The notes below the pieces were generated by a model that did not search any database, was not told the origin of the DNA, and was given only the letters and a program-made list of their open reading frames with translations. From assembly GCA_947632255.1 (NCBI GenBank), contig CANROL010000051.1, positions 1 to 7,641 on the forward strand: a stretch of 7,641 bases of DNA, in the 5' to 3' direction. This DNA is from an uncultured Bacilli bacterium. GTDB lineage: Bacteria; Bacillota_I; Bacilli_A; RF39; UBA660. This document shows positions 5,507-7,641 of the stretch, in pieces. The translations under genes were made by a program, and so were the position numbers. Each line of letters begins with the position of its first letter. Position 1 is the first letter of the stretch.

Positions 5507-6526
5507 CTATACATATTGTGAAAATAATTTTCTTAAATTATCTGCATTAAAATTTTCTGAAGAAATTACTCGTTTATTCTTTTTAAAATATGATTGAGAG
5601 TTATACATTTCTTGGGAAACTACGATAAAATATCCATGTCTTTGCATAATATTATTTAATTTTTCTTCATTCAAATCAATACCTAAAGTAATCAAAAATA
5701 CTGCTTCAACTGATAATTGGTGTACATCTTCAAAATTTTGTTTATACCGTTCTCTCAATGTTCTTTTAGCACTAACGCCATATACTTTTCCATCTAATTC
5801 AAAAGTGTAGTCATACTCAACAGAAGTAATATTTTTATCATGCACGTGAGGTCTAACATTATCAGATATATTTAACAAAACGCTTTCCACTCTGGATTCA
5901 TATGAAGAACCAGCCGTTGAAATAATACTTTGATTTATTGATTCGTCCATAATTATCATAAAAACATTATTAGCATTAATGTTGTATTTATTTGATATAT
6001 TAATAATTAAATTATTTAACTTTTTAATTACTTTGCCACTAGATTCTAAAATAAATTCATTTTTTCTATTTGTATTTGTTAAAGCATAGACTAATAAAGC
6101 ATTTATAACTCTTTGACCATAAGGATATTCTAAATTTATTAAATCATAGTTAAAGCTAAGTTTATCTTTTATGTTTTCGATATCTTCACTATATTGAGTT
6201 TTAGCATAAGTTTTAGTTTCGGCTAAAATTAAATTTTTACATAACAATAACTCTATTGATAATATTGTTAAATCGCACCACATATCATAATTATCTTCAT
6301 CACAAAGATTTATTAGTATTAAATAATCTTCATATGTTTTTACATTTTCACGTACTATTTGCATTTTCAAGAATTCAATAAGTTTATTATATCCTAAATT
6401 AATATTTTCTTTAATATAGTTTTCAAATTCTTCTAATTTATTTTCCCTCAACTTACATTTTATAATATTTTTTAATATAGTATAAAATAATAAATTATTT
6501 CTATATTCTTCTATTTTTATCTTCAT
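5507..6526 (-). CDS. Type II restriction endonuclease, PD-(D/E)XK fold, EcoRII/SsoII-like active site
   Basis: This 339-residue protein is the nuclease partner of the adjacent cytosine methyltransferase. Residues 1-200 are helical, with no recognised domain. The likely catalytic core is residues 205-300: Glu210/Glu214 in SSYESRVE, Asp239 in SVEYDYTFELDG, and Ser-Ala-Lys254 in GVSAKRTLRERYKQ, followed by acidic Glu266/Asp267. The segment S-x-K-x-T-x-(K/R)-(D/E)-R-(W/Y)-x-Q is what I recall from the EcoRII, SsoII/Ecl18kI and PspGI nucleases, which use Lys in a variant motif without the usual Glu before it. Those enzymes cut CCNGG-type sites. The site of this enzyme cannot be read from sequence. 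Its ATG shares one base with the methyltransferase stop (TAATG). This couples translation, with the protecting enzyme made first. It has no separate promoter in view. The nuclease role is well supported, the subfamily less so. Confidence 0.8.
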   Translation of the reverse strand: MKIKIEEYRNNLLFYTILKNIIKCKLRENKLEEFENYIKENINLGYNKLIEFLKMQIVRENVKTYEDYLILINLCDEDNYDMWCDLTILSIELLLCKNLILAETKTYAKTQYSEDIENIKDKLSFNYDLINLEYPYGQRVINALLVYALTNTNRKNEFILESSGKVIKKLNNLIINISNKYNINANNVFMIIMDESINQSIISTAGSSYESRVESVLLNISDNVRPHVHDKNITSVEYDYTFELDGKVYGVSAKRTLRERYKQNFEDVHQLSVEAVFLITLGIDLNEEKLNNIMQRHGYFIVVSQEMYNSQSYFKKNKRVISSENFNADNLRKLFSQYV

Positions 6527-7461
6527 TATATCTCACCACTTTCTTTTAAAGCTTTATAAACATTATTAGCAACAGCTTCAATCATTTTTGTTGGAACTGA
6601 ATTACCAAACTGCTTATATAATTGCATATCACTTACTACAAACTTAAAATCATCAGGAAACCCCTGAAGTCTTGCCGCCTCTCTTGGAGTTAGTCTTCGA
6701 GGATTTTTATTTTTCTGTTCAATTAATATTTCTGATCCATCTTTATAATATCGTGCCGATATTGTACTAGTATATAAAGAATTTTCATTAAATAAAGAAT
6801 AGCCAAAGCCATTGCCTTTTTCTTTATTTAACTTTTTCCTTCTTTGATGACTTTCCCAAATTTTATCAGAAATTGTATATTTAGGATCAACATTTTTTTC
6901 TAAAATATCTCCTACTTTAACTTTTTCTTTTGAAGGCTCAGGAAATTCAAATTTTACATTAGGATTTTTAAATCCTACGATAATAACTCGTTCCCTATTT
7001 TGAGGAACGCCATAATCTTTAGCATTTAAAACATCACAATACACCTTATATTTTAATTTTTTAGTCAATATGTCCATCATTATTTTAAATGTTTTACCTT
7101 TATCATGATTTAATAATCCTTTAACATTTTCTAACATAAAACATTTTGGTTTATGATATTCTAAAATTCTTTCTACTTCAAAAAACATTGTTCCCCTTAT
7201 ATCATTAAAGCCTTTCCTTTTTCCCGCGATAGAGAAAGCTTGGCAAGGAAAACCTGCAAGTAATATATCAAATTTAGGTATATCTTTAGCATCTATTTTA
7301 GTTATATCACCACTTGGTGTTTCATTCCAATTTGCTTCATAAGTTTTAATTGCAAATTTATCTATTTCCGAAGAAAAAACACACTTTCCACCTAGTTTTT
7401 GATAAGGTCTTCTAATTCCCCCTATCCCCGCAAATAAATCTATAAAAGTAAATTCTGCCAT
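6526..7461 (-). CDS. DNA (cytosine-5)-methyltransferase of a type II restriction-modification system
   Basis: The protein transfers a methyl group from S-adenosylmethionine to cytosine C5 in the recognition site, protecting host DNA from the nuclease encoded next. All key motifs are present and in order in 311 residues: motif I DLFAGIGG (8-15), motif IV with catalytic Cys73 in GFPCQAFS, motif VI ENV (111-113), motif VIII QNRER (154-158), motif IX around LTPREAARLQGFP (258-269) and motif X GNSVP (286-290). The variable target-recognition domain is about 175-250. It is a compact enzyme that starts almost at motif I, so it lacks the N-terminal helix-turn-helix extension by which M.SsoII-type enzymes repress their own promoter. 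The start has GGAGGT (7472-7467), the strongest site in this operon. It is the first gene of the restriction operon, consistent with methylation before cutting. Confidence 0.96.
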   Translation of the reverse strand: MAEFTFIDLFAGIGGIRRPYQKLGGKCVFSSEIDKFAIKTYEANWNETPSGDITKIDAKDIPKFDILLAGFPCQAFSIAGKRKGFNDIRGTMFFEVERILEYHKPKCFMLENVKGLLNHDKGKTFKIMMDILTKKLKYKVYCDVLNAKDYGVPQNRERVIIVGFKNPNVKFEFPEPSKEKVKVGDILEKNVDPKYTISDKIWESHQRRKKLNKEKGNGFGYSLFNENSLYTSTISARYYKDGSEILIEQKNKNPRRLTPREAARLQGFPDDFKFVVSDMQLYKQFGNSVPTKMIEAVANNVYKALKESGEI

Positions 7462-7496
7462 AATATACCTCCAAATATTTTCTTTTATTTAATAAC

Positions 7497-7502
7497 ATTA
7501 TA
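7497..7502 (-). promoter_or_regulatory. -10 box of the restriction-modification operon
   Basis: The minus strand reads AGTATAATG, with a perfect TATAAT (7502-7497) 36 bases before the methyltransferase start. At the -35 position only weak hexamers such as TGGAAA are found, and they lie inside the 7509-7532 inverted repeat. A weak -35 box in a repeat suggests a regulated promoter. Confidence 0.5.
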
Positions 7503-7508
7503 CTATAA

Positions 7509-7532
7509 AAAAGTAATCATTTCCATACTTTT
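7509..7532. promoter_or_regulatory. Inverted repeat across the -35 region of the methyltransferase promoter
   Basis: AAAAGTA (7509-7515) and TACTTTT (7526-7532) are perfect inverted arms with a 10-base centre. They begin seven bases upstream of the -10 box on the minus strand. An operator of this size would suit a dimeric regulator. No controller (C) gene is present in the window, so the binder is unknown. Confidence 0.35.
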
Positions 7533-7570
7533 AAAAACAAATAATTATTAAAATATTTTCCATCAATAAT

Positions 7571-7594
7571 TGCAAATGTGGGAGTACATTTGCA
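7571..7594. repeat. Perfect short hairpin, 9-bp stem
   Basis: TGCAAATGT (7571-7579) pairs perfectly with ACATTTGCA (7586-7594) around GGGAGT. It is followed by no T run, so it is not a plain terminator. Its right arm is also the left arm of the longer inverted repeat that ends at the window edge. Confidence 0.6.
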
Positions 7595-7641
7595 GTGCTT
7601 GCTAATACTAAAAAATAATCAAAGCATTAAATGTACTCACA
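7577..7641. repeat. Long imperfect inverted repeat reaching the window edge
   Basis: The left arm TGTG-GG-AGTACATTT-GC-AGTGCTTG (7577-7601) and the right arm CAAAGCATTAAATGTACTCACA (7620-7641) pair at TGTG/CACA, AGTACATTT/AAATGTACT and most of GTGCTTG/CAAAGCA. There are small bulges and a loop of 18 bases. The last base of the arm is the last base of the window, so the repeat may be longer. Confidence 0.6.

Noticed and set aside
7571..7641. CRISPR repeats or a retron RNA
   Set aside because: There are no regularly spaced direct repeats, no cas gene and no reverse transcriptase in the window. The structure is a nested inverted repeat only.
1..7641. UGA-as-tryptophan code (mycoplasma)
   Set aside because: Trp is written TGG in all genes and none needs an in-frame TGA to read through; both frame breaks end at TAA, not TGA.
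7462..7641. Second attachment site (repeat of the tRNA-Pro 3' end)
   Set aside because: Comparing this region by eye with 1932-2086 shows no shared run long enough to be an attachment core.

Overview
The window is a very A+T-rich stretch of bacterial DNA. tRNA form, Shine-Dalgarno sites (AAAGGAGG type) and sigma-A-like promoters all point to a low-GC Firmicutes or Mollicutes-related lineage. Tryptophan is encoded by TGG throughout and every ORF reads to full length with the standard bacterial code. This argues against a UGA-Trp mycoplasma and fits an AT-rich member of the Bacilli, perhaps a gut Erysipelotrichia or RF39-like organism; the lineage is inference.

Bases 1-2041 look like host chromosome. 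They hold the 5' half of a tRNA on the minus strand with its own promoter, then rpoZ (RNA polymerase omega), then two unrecognised proteins on the same strand ahead of rpoZ. A tRNA-Arg(ACG)/tRNA-Pro(TGG) pair follows on the plus strand, with a promoter and a terminator.

Bases 2087-4916 look like the recombination and control module of an integrated element. A tyrosine integrase ends 78 bases from tRNA-Pro, overlaps a small excisionase-like gene, and is divergent from an XRE-type repressor. The repressor is in an operon with a two-TM membrane protein. The 140-base divergent region has back-to-back promoters and two 17-bp near-identical sites that bracket the integrase promoter, so it looks like a lysogeny-style switch. 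The integrase frame breaks by one base at a heptamer of A, and the last five conserved active-site positions but two (His, Arg, His, Tyr) lie in the -1 frame.

Bases 4938-7461 are a minus-strand operon: C5-cytosine methyltransferase, a PD-(D/E)XK restriction endonuclease with an EcoRII/SsoII-like active-site segment (stop and start share one base, TAATG), and a single-TM protein. The TM gene also has a one-base frame break in an A/T run. This is a type II restriction-modification cargo with an unexplained membrane-anchored third gene.

Bases 7462-7641 hold the methyltransferase promoter with an inverted repeat over it, then a set of competing inverted repeats that end exactly at the window edge. 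No conjugation, phage structural, replication or transposase gene is visible, and no second attachment site was found, so the element probably continues past the right edge.
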